Assembly (NCBI GenBank): GCA_019454185.1
Contig: CP075368.1
Span: forward strand, 620,001 to 684,000
Direction: 5' to 3'
DNA length: 64,000 bases
From: Phycisphaeraceae bacterium
GTDB lineage: Bacteria; Planctomycetota; Phycisphaerae; Phycisphaerales; UBA1924
Both the position numbers and the translations under genes were made by a program. The notes beneath the pieces were generated by a model. It was not told where the DNA came from and searched no databases. It saw only the letters and a list, made by a program, of their open reading frames with translations. Of the stretch, positions 45,020 to 53,011 are shown piece after piece; positions within the stretch are counted from its first letter, which is position 1; each line of letters opens with the position of its first letter.

Positions 45020-46339
45020 TTAAACCGATCCGCTTCCCAGAATGTCTGCCGCCCGGGACTCCGCGTCGGACGATGAGGCGTCGTCAGCCGGGATGTCCTC
45101 TCCACCGAGCAGGCGGCGCGCCGCAAGCTCATCCTCACGCTTGCGCCGCTCGCTCTCTTCCTTGTCCTTCTGCTGCTGCTCTGCGACCTCTTTGGCACGG
45201 ACCGCGCAGGTCTGGACAATCTGAGCCGCGAGATCGTCAGCGATGCCGAGCTCGGCGACCAGCACATCGGCACCGACCTCCTCGATATCGAAGACTGAGA
45301 CCATGCCGAGCGCCGCGAGACGATCGACCATCGACTGCTCCGTGCCCGAGACAGAGAGCAGCGTCGTGGACATGATGTCCAGGCCCTTCTCGAACTCCTC
45401 CGGGGTGAGGATGTCGATGTCCCATCCCGTCAGCCGCGCCGCCAGCCGCACGTTCTGGCCCCGCTTACCGATGGCCAGAGACAGCTGATCAACACGGACC
45501 ACGACGGTCGCCCGGCCGAGCTCGAAGCAAAGAGAGATCTCGGCCACTTCCGCCGGCTTGAGGGCGTTCCCGATGAGGATCTGCGAAGACTCGTTCCAGC
45601 GGACGATGTCGATCTTCTCGCCGTTGAGCTCGTCAACGATGTTCTTGATGCGAGAGCCGCGAACGCCGACGCAGGCACCGACCGCATCGACCTTCGAATC
45701 GACCGAAGTGACAGCGATCTTCGTGCGATGTCCCGGCTCGCGGGCCATCGCCTTGATCTCGATGATGTGCTCGGCGACTTCGGGGACCTCAACCTCGAAC
45801 AGCTTCTTGATCAGATCCGGATTGGCCCGTGAGACCACGATCTTGACCTGGCTTCCGACGTCCTTGACGTCCAGGATCAGGCATCGAACGCGATCGCCCG
45901 GGGCGAACTGCTCACCGGGGATCTGCTCGGATCGGGGCATGAACGCCTCAGCACGATCGATCGTCACGACCAGCGCGCCGCCCTCGTACCTCTGCGCCGT
46001 GCCGACGACGATCTCGCCGACACGCTTCGAGAACTCATCCATGATGCTCGCCCGCTCGTCATCGCGGAAGCGTTGGATCATGACCTGCTTGAATGTCTGG
46101 GCCGCGATCCGCCCGAACGCCTCGGGAGGCATCTCCAGGGGCGCGCCATGGCGACGGAGCTCCATCGTGCCGCCGATCGGATCAAAGACGCACGAGAACT
46201 CCTCCGCGTCGAGCGTGTTGAAGTACTTCTTGGCTGCGGAGATCATCGCCTGCTCAAGGTCGCGAACGAGCACGGCGCGCTCGATGTTCCTGTCGCGTGC
46301 GATGGAGTCAAGGATCCGCATCATTTCCTGGGTGTTCAT
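45020..46339 (-). CDS. nusA: Transcription termination/antitermination factor NusA
   Basis: The 439-residue protein binds RNA polymerase and nascent RNA. It has the NusA N-terminal domain (MNTQEMMRILDSIARDRNIE), an S1 domain (ERASIMDEFSKRVGEIVVGT), KH1 (VGACVGVRGSRIKNIVDELN) and KH2 (LSLAIGKRGQNVRLAARLTG). A helix-hairpin-helix domain (MVDRLAALGMVSVFDIEEVG) is followed by an acidic tail. ATG 46339 is chosen because the conserved domain begins there; the frame remains open for 54 more codons upstream without similarity. No rimP gene precedes it, unlike the common rimP-nusA-infB order. Confidence 0.95.
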   Translation of the reverse strand: MNTQEMMRILDSIARDRNIERAVLVRDLEQAMISAAKKYFNTLDAEEFSCVFDPIGGTMELRRHGAPLEMPPEAFGRIAAQTFKQVMIQRFRDDERASIMDEFSKRVGEIVVGTAQRYEGGALVVTIDRAEAFMPRSEQIPGEQFAPGDRVRCLILDVKDVGSQVKIVVSRANPDLIKKLFEVEVPEVAEHIIEIKAMAREPGHRTKIAVTSVDSKVDAVGACVGVRGSRIKNIVDELNGEKIDIVRWNESSQILIGNALKPAEVAEISLCFELGRATVVVRVDQLSLAIGKRGQNVRLAARLTGWDIDILTPEEFEKGLDIMSTTLLSVSGTEQSMVDRLAALGMVSVFDIEEVGADVLVAELGIADDLAAQIVQTCAVRAKEVAEQQQKDKEESERRKREDELAARRLLGGEDIPADDASSSDAESRAADILGSGSV

Positions 46340-46761
46340 TCCGACTGCTCCGAGTTGTCCTGGTTGTCGCTGCTTGAGTTGTCCAACACCAATCAACGCA
46401 CGGGCGTCAGCGGTCACGCTGCGCACCGGGCATAAGAACAAAGCCCCGACCCCATGGCCGGCGCTGTCTGAGTCGAACTCGTGGCCTATGGAACTGAGCA
46501 CCGAGTGCCGCGACTGCCTTCGGCGTCGCGGCGCTCTCGCTATGCGAGGAGACCGACAACCCGAACCGGCAAGTCGCGAAGCCCGGTGGCTCGCGCCCGC
46601 ATCGGCTGCGAGAGATTACAGGACATGGCGAGAATTCAACGACATGCCATATGCTCCCGAGGAGACCGTTCCTCGAACGACCAAACAGACCCCATAGTTT
46701 AGATGGGGGAGGACGTAGGGGTCAATGGGGGAATCTGGGAAGGCGGCACCGTGGGCCCGTC
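46340..46761. other. Intergenic region between nusA and fliM
   Basis: No gene is firmly supported. A plus-strand frame of 69 codons (46489-46697) has two Cys in ECRDCL but no Shine-Dalgarno and overlaps only antisense space, so I do not call it. A minus-strand hairpin (CCCCAT at 46690-46695 with ATGGGG at 46703-46708) lies just after fliM. The nusA promoter is presumably here but is not obvious. Confidence 0.35.
46690..46708 (-). terminator. Possible weak terminator after fliM
   Basis: A 6-bp stem CCCCAT/ATGGGG (46690-46695 with 46703-46708) with a 7-nt loop lies 54 bases after the fliM stop. GTCTGTTTGG follows on the minus strand, only moderately T-rich. Confidence 0.35.
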
Positions 46762-47781
46762 TCAGCTGACGCGGTCCGCCTGTGTGATCGGCCTGAGCAC
46801 CCGGAGCGCGAGTTTCTCCTTGTGCTTCCCCATGTGAGCAAGGAACTTGGCTTCCCCCTCAACCGTCACCACTACCGGGTCCTGGCTCGGCTTTTCCGTC
46901 ACAATCACGTCGCCAACCGACATCGACAGCAGGTCCGCAAGCGAGATCGTGGTCGTCGCCAGGCACCCTGCGACCTGGAGCGACGCGGCATGCAGAGTCG
47001 AACTGATCCGACGCTCGTTGTCGTTGGACTTGGCGTGACGTGCCGTGCTGAACCACGATTGAGCCGAGAGGTGGTCCATCACTGGCTCGATCACGTTGTA
47101 CGGGATGCACAGGTTCATCGTGCCCGCACGGTTCGCAAGCTTCAGCTCGAAACCGATGACGACGACCACCTCGTTCGGGGGGACGATCTGAACAAGCTGT
47201 GGATTGGATTCCGTGGCCGATACCGTGAATTTCAGCGATTTAACGGTAGACCACGCCTCAGAGAGCGCGATCAGGCCGCGTTCGGTCACGTTCGAAATCA
47301 GCCGCGATTCGATCAACGTCATCGGGCGTTGAGGGATGAACAGGTCCTGGGACGAACCCCCAAGAAGTCGGTCGATGATCGGGTAGATGATCAAAGGGGA
47401 GATCTCTAGGCAGATGGTCCCCTCAAGCGTGTCCGCAGTGATCAGATTGAAAGAGGTCGGGTTGGCCAACCCCGCGATGAACTCGGCATACGTCATCTGC
47501 TCGCACGTCGCGACTTTGACCTCGACGATCGTTCGCAGAAACCCCGAAAGCGACGCCCCGAAGTTGCGGGCGAATGCCTCGTGGAGCGTCTGAAGGGCCA
47601 GCATCTGGTCCTTCGACACCCGTTCAGGACGCTTGAAGTCATAGCTCCGGATCTCAACAGGGTCATCCGCCCGGCGCGAGCGGCTGAAAATCAGCTCATT
47701 CCCTGCTTCCTCGGCGACATCTCCGGTGTCCACAGCCGCGAGCAGGGCATCTACCTGTGATTGATCAAGCACGTCAGCCAT
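46762..47781 (-). CDS. fliM: Flagellar motor switch protein FliM
   Basis: The 339-residue C-ring protein links the CheY response regulator to the flagellar motor. The N-terminal CheY-binding helix is LDQSQVDALLAAVD (canonical LSQDEIDALL), followed by a short linker, a CheC-like middle domain (FARNFGASLSGFLRTIVEVK, LEISPLIIYPIIDRLLGG) and a SpoA domain (LATTTISLADLLSMSVGDVI, then EGEAKFLAHMGKHKEKLALR). The gene is isolated here: no fliN, fliG or other flagellar gene is near. It supports flagellar motility in the host. Confidence 0.94.
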   Translation of the reverse strand: MADVLDQSQVDALLAAVDTGDVAEEAGNELIFSRSRRADDPVEIRSYDFKRPERVSKDQMLALQTLHEAFARNFGASLSGFLRTIVEVKVATCEQMTYAEFIAGLANPTSFNLITADTLEGTICLEISPLIIYPIIDRLLGGSSQDLFIPQRPMTLIESRLISNVTERGLIALSEAWSTVKSLKFTVSATESNPQLVQIVPPNEVVVVIGFELKLANRAGTMNLCIPYNVIEPVMDHLSAQSWFSTARHAKSNDNERRISSTLHAASLQVAGCLATTTISLADLLSMSVGDVIVTEKPSQDPVVVTVEGEAKFLAHMGKHKEKLALRVLRPITQADRVS

Positions 47782-47996
47782 ATCGCGTACCGACCCCGTG
47801 CGCCTCGGTTGGTTGAACCGGCGTGCGGTGAGGATCGGCCCGAATCAATGGCGGGCTTGAAGGAGACGCCCCGCGTTCTGGACTTGTGTGACCACTTCGC
47901 GTCGGAACAATCCAAGCGGATGGGTGGTACAAGAGGCGAACCGCTGCCTCTGGAGCGGACTACGTTCGTCTCTCGATAGGTCACCTGGAGCAACGC

Positions 47997-49946
47997 ATGC
48001 GTCGATGGACACTGGTCGCACTTTTCTTCTTGCTCTGCTCCATTCCCGTTGGCAAGGCCGCTGCACAGTTCCCATTCGAGACCGCCGCGCCGAATCCGGG
48101 GTCAGATCCCGTCTCGATGAGAGTGGTCGTGTCGAAGCCGAGCGTTCGCCCCGGCGACCAGATCGCGATTGGGGTGATCTTCGAGCTCGCTCCGGGGTGG
48201 CACCTCCACACGCGCGAGCCGAAGCTGACTCCCTCGATGGCGCGAGAGCGGTTTGTTCCCATCCCCACGGTCGTGGGCGTGACCAGTGTCACTGGTGCGA
48301 CAGTCGGTCCGATCCAGTGGCCCGAGGAGCATGTGGTTCAGGTCGATCTCGTCGGCACCGGGCGTCCTGAGCCATACGCGGTCTACAAGGGCTTTGCCCC
48401 CTTCTACATCCCGGTCATGGTCTCACGCGATACCTCCAGCGATGTAGAAGTCCAGTTGGAACTCGGATGGCAGGCCTGCGACGACCGATTCTGCCAGATG
48501 CCGCAGGAACGCACGGTCAGAGTGCTGATTCCCCTTGCGGCATCAGATGGCTCTGTCGCGGGCGAAGGATCAGATCTCGTGACTCCGGCGGAGCCCGCCG
48601 CCTTCGCGCAATTCGACGTCGCGGTCTTCGGGCGGGCATCGGAGTTCACTACAGAGATCGCGACCACTCGGACTTCCGGAGGCGCGAGATTCAATGTCTT
48701 CGGTCGTGAGTTCACTGTCGATACCTCCGGTGGCCTCGGCGTCGTGATGCTGCTCTTCCTCGCGATGCTGGGGGGATTCGTCCTCAATCTCACGCCATGC
48801 GTGCTCCCGGTTATTCCGATCAAGATCATGGGGCTGAGTCAGGCCGCTGCGAACCCCTCGCGCTGCCTCATGCTCGGCATCGTCATGTCGCTCGGTGTCA
48901 TCGCGTTCTGGCTCGCGATCGGCGCGGCGATCTCGTTCATCGCCGGCTTCACGGCCGTGAACACGCTCTTCCAGCAGCCTTGGTTCTCGATCGTCGTCTC
49001 GATCGTGATCGCCATCATGGCACTGGGAATGCTCGGGCTCTTCGCGGCCCGTCTCCCGCAGTGGGTCTACCGCGTCAACCCCAGCCACGACTCGGTTCAT
49101 GGAAGCTTTCTCTTCGGCATCATGACCGCCGTTCTCTCGACCCCCTGCACCGCCCCCTTCATGGGCTCCGCCGCGGCGTGGGCGACCCAGCAGCAGCCCA
49201 TCATGACGCTCTCGACCTTTGGTGCGATCGGCCTGGGAATGGCTCTGCCCTACCTGCTTCTTGCTGCCAACCCGAAGTGGGTCAACAAAGTTCCTCGCAC
49301 GGGCCCCGCAAGCGAGCTCGTGAAGCAGGTCATGGGCCTGCTCATGCTCGCGGTTGCCGCGTTCTTCCTCGGCACCGGCATCGGCCCGTTCACCATGAAA
49401 GAGGTCGGCGACCCACCTCTCCGGGCCCACTGGTGGCTTGTCGCGGCGTTCGCCATCGCGGCGTCTGCCTGGACGATTTTCAAGACCTTCCGCATCACCC
49501 GACGCCCCGCCCGTCGCGCCCTGATAACAGTCGGTTCGCTCGTTGTCGCTGGGGCATCGGTCCTCTTCGCGATAGAGCAGAACGACCGGGGGCCTATCGC
49601 GTGGCAAGCGTGGACACCCGAGCGATTTGAAGCCGCCAAAGGCACAGGAAAGGTAATAGTGGTCGATTTCACGGCAGAGTGGTGCCTCAACTGCAAGGCA
49701 TTGGAAGCGGGCGTCCTTCACAGGAAGGAAGTCGCGTCCGTGCTGAACGGCGAAGGGGTGATCGCCATGAAGGTCGACATCACGGCCGGCTACCCCGAAG
49801 GTGTGGCATTCATGAAGGAACTGGAGTGGGCCAACATCCCGCTTCTGGCAATCTTCGGGCCCGGGCTTGCCGGGCCGATCAAGTACGATTCGTACACCCC
49901 AGCGACCGTTCTGGAAGCGATCCGGAGGGCTTCGGGGGGGCAATAA
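47997..49946 (+). CDS. dsbD: Thiol:disulfide interchange protein DsbD
   Basis: The 649-residue membrane protein carries reducing power from cytoplasmic thioredoxin to periplasmic proteins. It has a signal peptide (WTLVALFFLLCSIPVGKAAA), an N-terminal domain with ACDDRFCQMP (the DsbD-alpha cysteines), and a membrane domain (about residues 250-530) with TPCVLPVIPIKIMG and STPCTAPFMGSA, each with a redox Cys. The C-terminal thioredoxin domain has FTAEWCLNCKALE. All redox cysteines are present, so it should be active. The start has GGAG six bases upstream. It is the last gene before tRNA-Gly. Confidence 0.95.
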   Translation: MRRWTLVALFFLLCSIPVGKAAAQFPFETAAPNPGSDPVSMRVVVSKPSVRPGDQIAIGVIFELAPGWHLHTREPKLTPSMARERFVPIPTVVGVTSVTGATVGPIQWPEEHVVQVDLVGTGRPEPYAVYKGFAPFYIPVMVSRDTSSDVEVQLELGWQACDDRFCQMPQERTVRVLIPLAASDGSVAGEGSDLVTPAEPAAFAQFDVAVFGRASEFTTEIATTRTSGGARFNVFGREFTVDTSGGLGVVMLLFLAMLGGFVLNLTPCVLPVIPIKIMGLSQAAANPSRCLMLGIVMSLGVIAFWLAIGAAISFIAGFTAVNTLFQQPWFSIVVSIVIAIMALGMLGLFAARLPQWVYRVNPSHDSVHGSFLFGIMTAVLSTPCTAPFMGSAAAWATQQQPIMTLSTFGAIGLGMALPYLLLAANPKWVNKVPRTGPASELVKQVMGLLMLAVAAFFLGTGIGPFTMKEVGDPPLRAHWWLVAAFAIAASAWTIFKTFRITRRPARRALITVGSLVVAGASVLFAIEQNDRGPIAWQAWTPERFEAAKGTGKVIVVDFTAEWCLNCKALEAGVLHRKEVASVLNGEGVIAMKVDITAGYPEGVAFMKELEWANIPLLAIFGPGLAGPIKYDSYTPATVLEAIRRASGGQ

Positions 49947-50038
49947 CGTCTCACCCAAGCCCTGCAGTTGCCTGAGATCTGGGGCCGGGCAGGCCGGTCT
50001 TGCGCGACCGGATCGATCTTGAGGGGGAGCGACCGGCG

Positions 50039-50067
50039 TTGACTCTTGATCGCGTCGCGTCTAACTT
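50039..50067 (+). promoter_or_regulatory. Sigma-70-type promoter for tRNA-Gly
   Basis: TTGACT (50039-50044) and TAACTT (50062-50067) are separated by exactly 17 bases. Transcription would begin near 50074, leaving a leader of about 46 bases to the mature tRNA 5' end. Both hexamers match sigma-70 consensus at four or more positions. Confidence 0.6.
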
Positions 50068-50119
50068 CATACTCGCTCCGCACAAGCCGATACATCGGCC
50101 GACGGGAGCGAGACAACCC

Positions 50120-50191
50120 GCGGGTGTAGCTCAGTGGTAGAGCGTCACGTTGCCAACGTGAAAGTCGCGCGTTCGAATCGCGTCACCCGCT
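50120..50191 (+). tRNA. tRNA-Gly (anticodon GCC)
   Basis: A 72-nt cloverleaf: acceptor GCGGGTG (50120-50126) with CACCCGC (50184-50190), D arm GCTC-AGTGGTA-GAGC, anticodon stem TCACG/CGTGA with loop TTGCCAA (anticodon GCC) and T arm GCGCG-TTCGAAT-CGCGT. The discriminator is T; CCA is not encoded. A strong terminator follows. Confidence 0.97.
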
Positions 50192-50204
50192 TTCTTCTCC
50201 GTGA

Positions 50205-50238
50205 GACGCCCGGCCGAATGCCGGGCGTCACTGTTTTT
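50205..50238 (+). terminator. Intrinsic terminator of tRNA-Gly
   Basis: A perfect 10-bp stem GACGCCCGGC/GCCGGGCGTC (50205-50214 with 50220-50229) with a 5-nt loop is followed by ACTG and then five T. It closes the tRNA transcript before the secretion locus. Confidence 0.88.
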
Positions 50239-50370
50239 GACGCTGCTGGCAACTCGCCGCGCGTTTGACGCCACGAAACTTCTCTTTAGACTCGTCTGAT
50301 CCACCGGCCGACCGCCGTAAGCGGTCTCTGTTCTCTTTGACCCGGCGTCGCCACAGTCGATGCCGGGAGG

Positions 50371-52350
50371 ATGGTGCTTCGGATGAGGGCTCCACTCGGA
50401 TTTCGAGCGGTTCGACTGGGCGGCATGCTCGGTGCTTCCCCATTCGGGATCGCCCTGATTGTGCGCGATGAGCCGGACGCGCTCGGTGGACGCTTTGTTC
50501 GCCTCCGCGAGACCTACGACGCGAGCGTCACGCTCGGCGCGCTCGTTGATGAGCGAGAGCAGATCATCGAATGGATCGAGTTCTGGTCGCAGCGTGACGG
50601 GTTCTCAGGCGTCGATCCGGCCTCGGCATCGGGCATCTCGAACCAAGCGATGGACCAGCGGTGGCAGTCAAGTGCCGAAGTGCTGGCGGGGGCCGAACCC
50701 GGCTCTGTGATCTTCACAGGATTCGAGAAGGTGCCCGCGCCCGTGCTCGTCATCGATCCGGGTTCGGGACGCATAGAGGAAGCGAAGAGTCCGGGCGGTT
50801 CGATGTGGTCTCTGTGCGTTGACGATGCCTCCCTCGCAGCCGCTGGGCTTCCCGCTTACGGAACAGGGTCAGAGCGATTCTGGATCGCGACCGATACAGG
50901 CAACACGCACGCGTTCGCCTCAACGAACGAGTCTGCGCCGAAGCGGGACGGCGTTCTCTCCATGCGGGAGGCGATCGGTCCGAACGCGGTCGTGGCCCAC
51001 GCGGGCGGGCGACTGATGGTCCGAAGGTACAGGGCCGCGTCCTACGCCGAGATCGTCGATGCCATGACATCCGGCGACTGGGCGGCCGACGAAGCAGGTT
51101 CGGCAAAGTCTCGTGTCCCTGTCAGTTTCGATGGACGTACCGTCGATTCGTCAACCCCGGCTCGAGCACACGCCAAGGGCCGTGTGAGCGATGAGTCCCT
51201 CATCCTCTCCCATCGAGGAGAGTGGGGGGCGCTGATCGAGACGTTGCACCTCAAACTGCGTCTGTGGGCCGAGGCGATTCGCTGCGTCTCACGCGCTGTC
51301 GAGCGTTCAGAGCGTCCGCTGCTCAATGTCCGCGAAGAATCCTTCCGAGTCGCGTTGTCCGATCCCGGGCCAGGGCTGCCACGCTGGTGGACCGCGAGAG
51401 TCTCTCTCGCAGAGCCGGGCGAGGCAATCGAACTCGGTATCGCGGGCGGTGAATCGCGGTACTTCATGGCGGGCCGTCCCGGGCTCGGCGGCGTCTTCCG
51501 CCCCGCTCAGGTCAACGCCGGCAGTTCCGTTCGAGGCACGCTTCGTCTCAGACGCGTCGAGATCGACGCCGACAAATCGGTCAACGCCGAGGCCACGCTC
51601 GCGCTCCCCTCGCTCGCATCGATCGGCATCAACGACCTCGTCTGGATCCGACTGATGCTCGCGGGAAGGCGGATCGATGTCCACGGGCACGCCGAGCGCT
51701 CCAGCGCGATGGCCGCCGGGGAGTGGCGGTTCCGATCTTCCAAACTTGTGATGGACGCCCAGAACGCCGCCGCGTTGAAGGGGCTCGAAGGCGTCCCGGT
51801 TCCCGATGTGGAGATCGAGGTCGTTCCGCTGCTGAGTTCGCCCTGCGATCTCCACGGGCTCGGGGTGCTGGGTGCTCGAACGCTCCTGCACAACGGGGAT
51901 CTCTCGCTCGCCGTTCTCGTTGACGAACTCCAGAGTCTGGCTCGCGCCGCCGGCGAACTCGAGGATGGCAACACGACGCTCGCATCGAGAATCCAACGCC
52001 TCGCAAACAACGACCGAAGGTGGGCTGAGTCGCTCGGACCCCAGCATCTGAACAACGCGGGATTGACCGCTGAGTCCGCGCTCGCGATGATCCCCGCAGA
52101 ACTCTGGTGGGACGTGATCGGCGTTCTCGCGCGTATGTTCCCAGGTGCAGGCAGCGACTCGATCTGCAGGGACCTCGGGGATGCGCCGAGCACCTCGCCA
52201 CACATGGTCTTCCACACCCCGCTCGAAGAGATCGATCGATTGCTCGTCAGAACCAGAAGTCTTGTGGTGATCGATTGGGGACAGAATCGAGAGGTCAGCT
52301 CGGTCATCCGAAGCTACCTGCTCGTCCACGGCAACAGCGGGACCGCGTGA
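50371..52350 (+). CDS. Protein of unknown function, first gene of the T6SS-like locus
   Basis: The 659-residue protein has no signal peptide or membrane span and no domain I recognise. Its middle contains beta-rich stretches (SRYFMAGRPGLGGVFRPAQV, then VEIDADKSVNAEATLALPSL and WIRLMLAGRRIDVHGHAE), and a helical region follows from about residue 540 (LAVLVDELQSLARAAGELED, then SALAMIPAELWWDVIGVLAR). The N-terminal MRAPLGFRAVRLGGML is basic and hydrophobic. GGGAGG directly precedes ATG 50371, which is too close; ATG 50383 (MRAPLG) is an alternative start with a spacing of 12. It begins 132 bases after the tRNA-Gly terminator and runs in the same direction as the secretion genes, so it is likely part of that locus. 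Confidence 0.65.
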   Translation: MVLRMRAPLGFRAVRLGGMLGASPFGIALIVRDEPDALGGRFVRLRETYDASVTLGALVDEREQIIEWIEFWSQRDGFSGVDPASASGISNQAMDQRWQSSAEVLAGAEPGSVIFTGFEKVPAPVLVIDPGSGRIEEAKSPGGSMWSLCVDDASLAAAGLPAYGTGSERFWIATDTGNTHAFASTNESAPKRDGVLSMREAIGPNAVVAHAGGRLMVRRYRAASYAEIVDAMTSGDWAADEAGSAKSRVPVSFDGRTVDSSTPARAHAKGRVSDESLILSHRGEWGALIETLHLKLRLWAEAIRCVSRAVERSERPLLNVREESFRVALSDPGPGLPRWWTARVSLAEPGEAIELGIAGGESRYFMAGRPGLGGVFRPAQVNAGSSVRGTLRLRRVEIDADKSVNAEATLALPSLASIGINDLVWIRLMLAGRRIDVHGHAERSSAMAAGEWRFRSSKLVMDAQNAAALKGLEGVPVPDVEIEVVPLLSSPCDLHGLGVLGARTLLHNGDLSLAVLVDELQSLARAAGELEDGNTTLASRIQRLANNDRRWAESLGPQHLNNAGLTAESALAMIPAELWWDVIGVLARMFPGAGSDSICRDLGDAPSTSPHMVFHTPLEEIDRLLVRTRSLVVIDWGQNREVSSVIRSYLLVHGNSGTA

Positions 52351-52428
52351 GGCGGGCGCGGACGAGTTTAACTGGTTACGATGGACACACTGATGCCGGG
52401 TGGCTCAGTCAGGAAAGGACGTGCGGCG

Positions 52429-52947
52429 ATGAGAATTGGCATGCTTGGGTTCGCTTCGGTCTTGGCGATGGTCTCGATGCTTGTCGGGTGCGGCTCCAGC
52501 ACACCGGTCATGGGGCAGTATGACATCGAGGTCAGTCTGGCCCCTGAACTGGCCGCGAATCCCCCGGCCCTCACAGTCGACGTCGTCGGCGCATCATCCG
52601 CGAACTACGCGGAACTCTCCGCAAAAGATCCGAAGGCGTGGTTCGCAGGCGGCGATGTCAACCGCGCCAACACCACCAAGTTGACCACCGTCTTCGGACC
52701 CGGCGACACGGGGAGCAAGCAGCTCAAGAGGCGTGACAAGGCGCAGGTCGATGCCGCGTGGAAGACATGGCGTGATATGAAGGCGACGAAAGTCTTCGTC
52801 TTCGTCAACCTCCCGCGCGACGGGTCGATCCGCAAGATCGAACTGCCTCTTGATCGCAAAAGGTGGAAGACCGAGACGATCAAGCTCGAGATCAACGCGG
52901 GCGGCGTGCGTTCGACCAACGGACCCGAGCCCGAGGCGGTCAAGTAA
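52429..52947 (+). CDS. Small lipoprotein, candidate TssJ-type component
   Basis: The 172-residue protein starts MRIGMLGFASVLAMVSMLVG with a lipobox LVGC, so it should be lipid-anchored. The mature part looks like a small beta-sandwich (TPVMGQYDIEVSLAPELAAN, then ATKVFVFVNLPRDGSIRKIE and WKTETIKLEINAGGVRS). TssJ is the outer-membrane lipoprotein of T6SS membrane complexes and has a similar size and fold. The match here is by size, lipidation and position, not by a clear sequence signature. ATG 52429 has AGGAAAGG ten bases upstream; the in-frame ATG at 52381 would hide the signal peptide. It lies 65 bases before the pseudokinase gene. Confidence 0.6.
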   Translation: MRIGMLGFASVLAMVSMLVGCGSSTPVMGQYDIEVSLAPELAANPPALTVDVVGASSANYAELSAKDPKAWFAGGDVNRANTTKLTTVFGPGDTGSKQLKRRDKAQVDAAWKTWRDMKATKVFVFVNLPRDGSIRKIELPLDRKRWKTETIKLEINAGGVRSTNGPEPEAVK

Positions 52948-53011
52948 TCACGAATGATCCCGTCACGGCGGGCGAAACGCCGTGACGGACGATCGGCGAA
53001 ATGGAGCCGTG

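Noticed and set aside
46489..46697. Plus-strand 69-codon frame with a CxxC pair between nusA and fliM
   Set aside because: No Shine-Dalgarno, codon choice not that of neighbouring genes, and the frame continues upstream as an antisense shadow of nusA.
48570..49958. 462-codon minus-strand frame antisense to dsbD
   Set aside because: Rich in Arg/Glu/Asp/His as a reverse reading of membrane helices; dsbD on the other strand has all its redox motifs.
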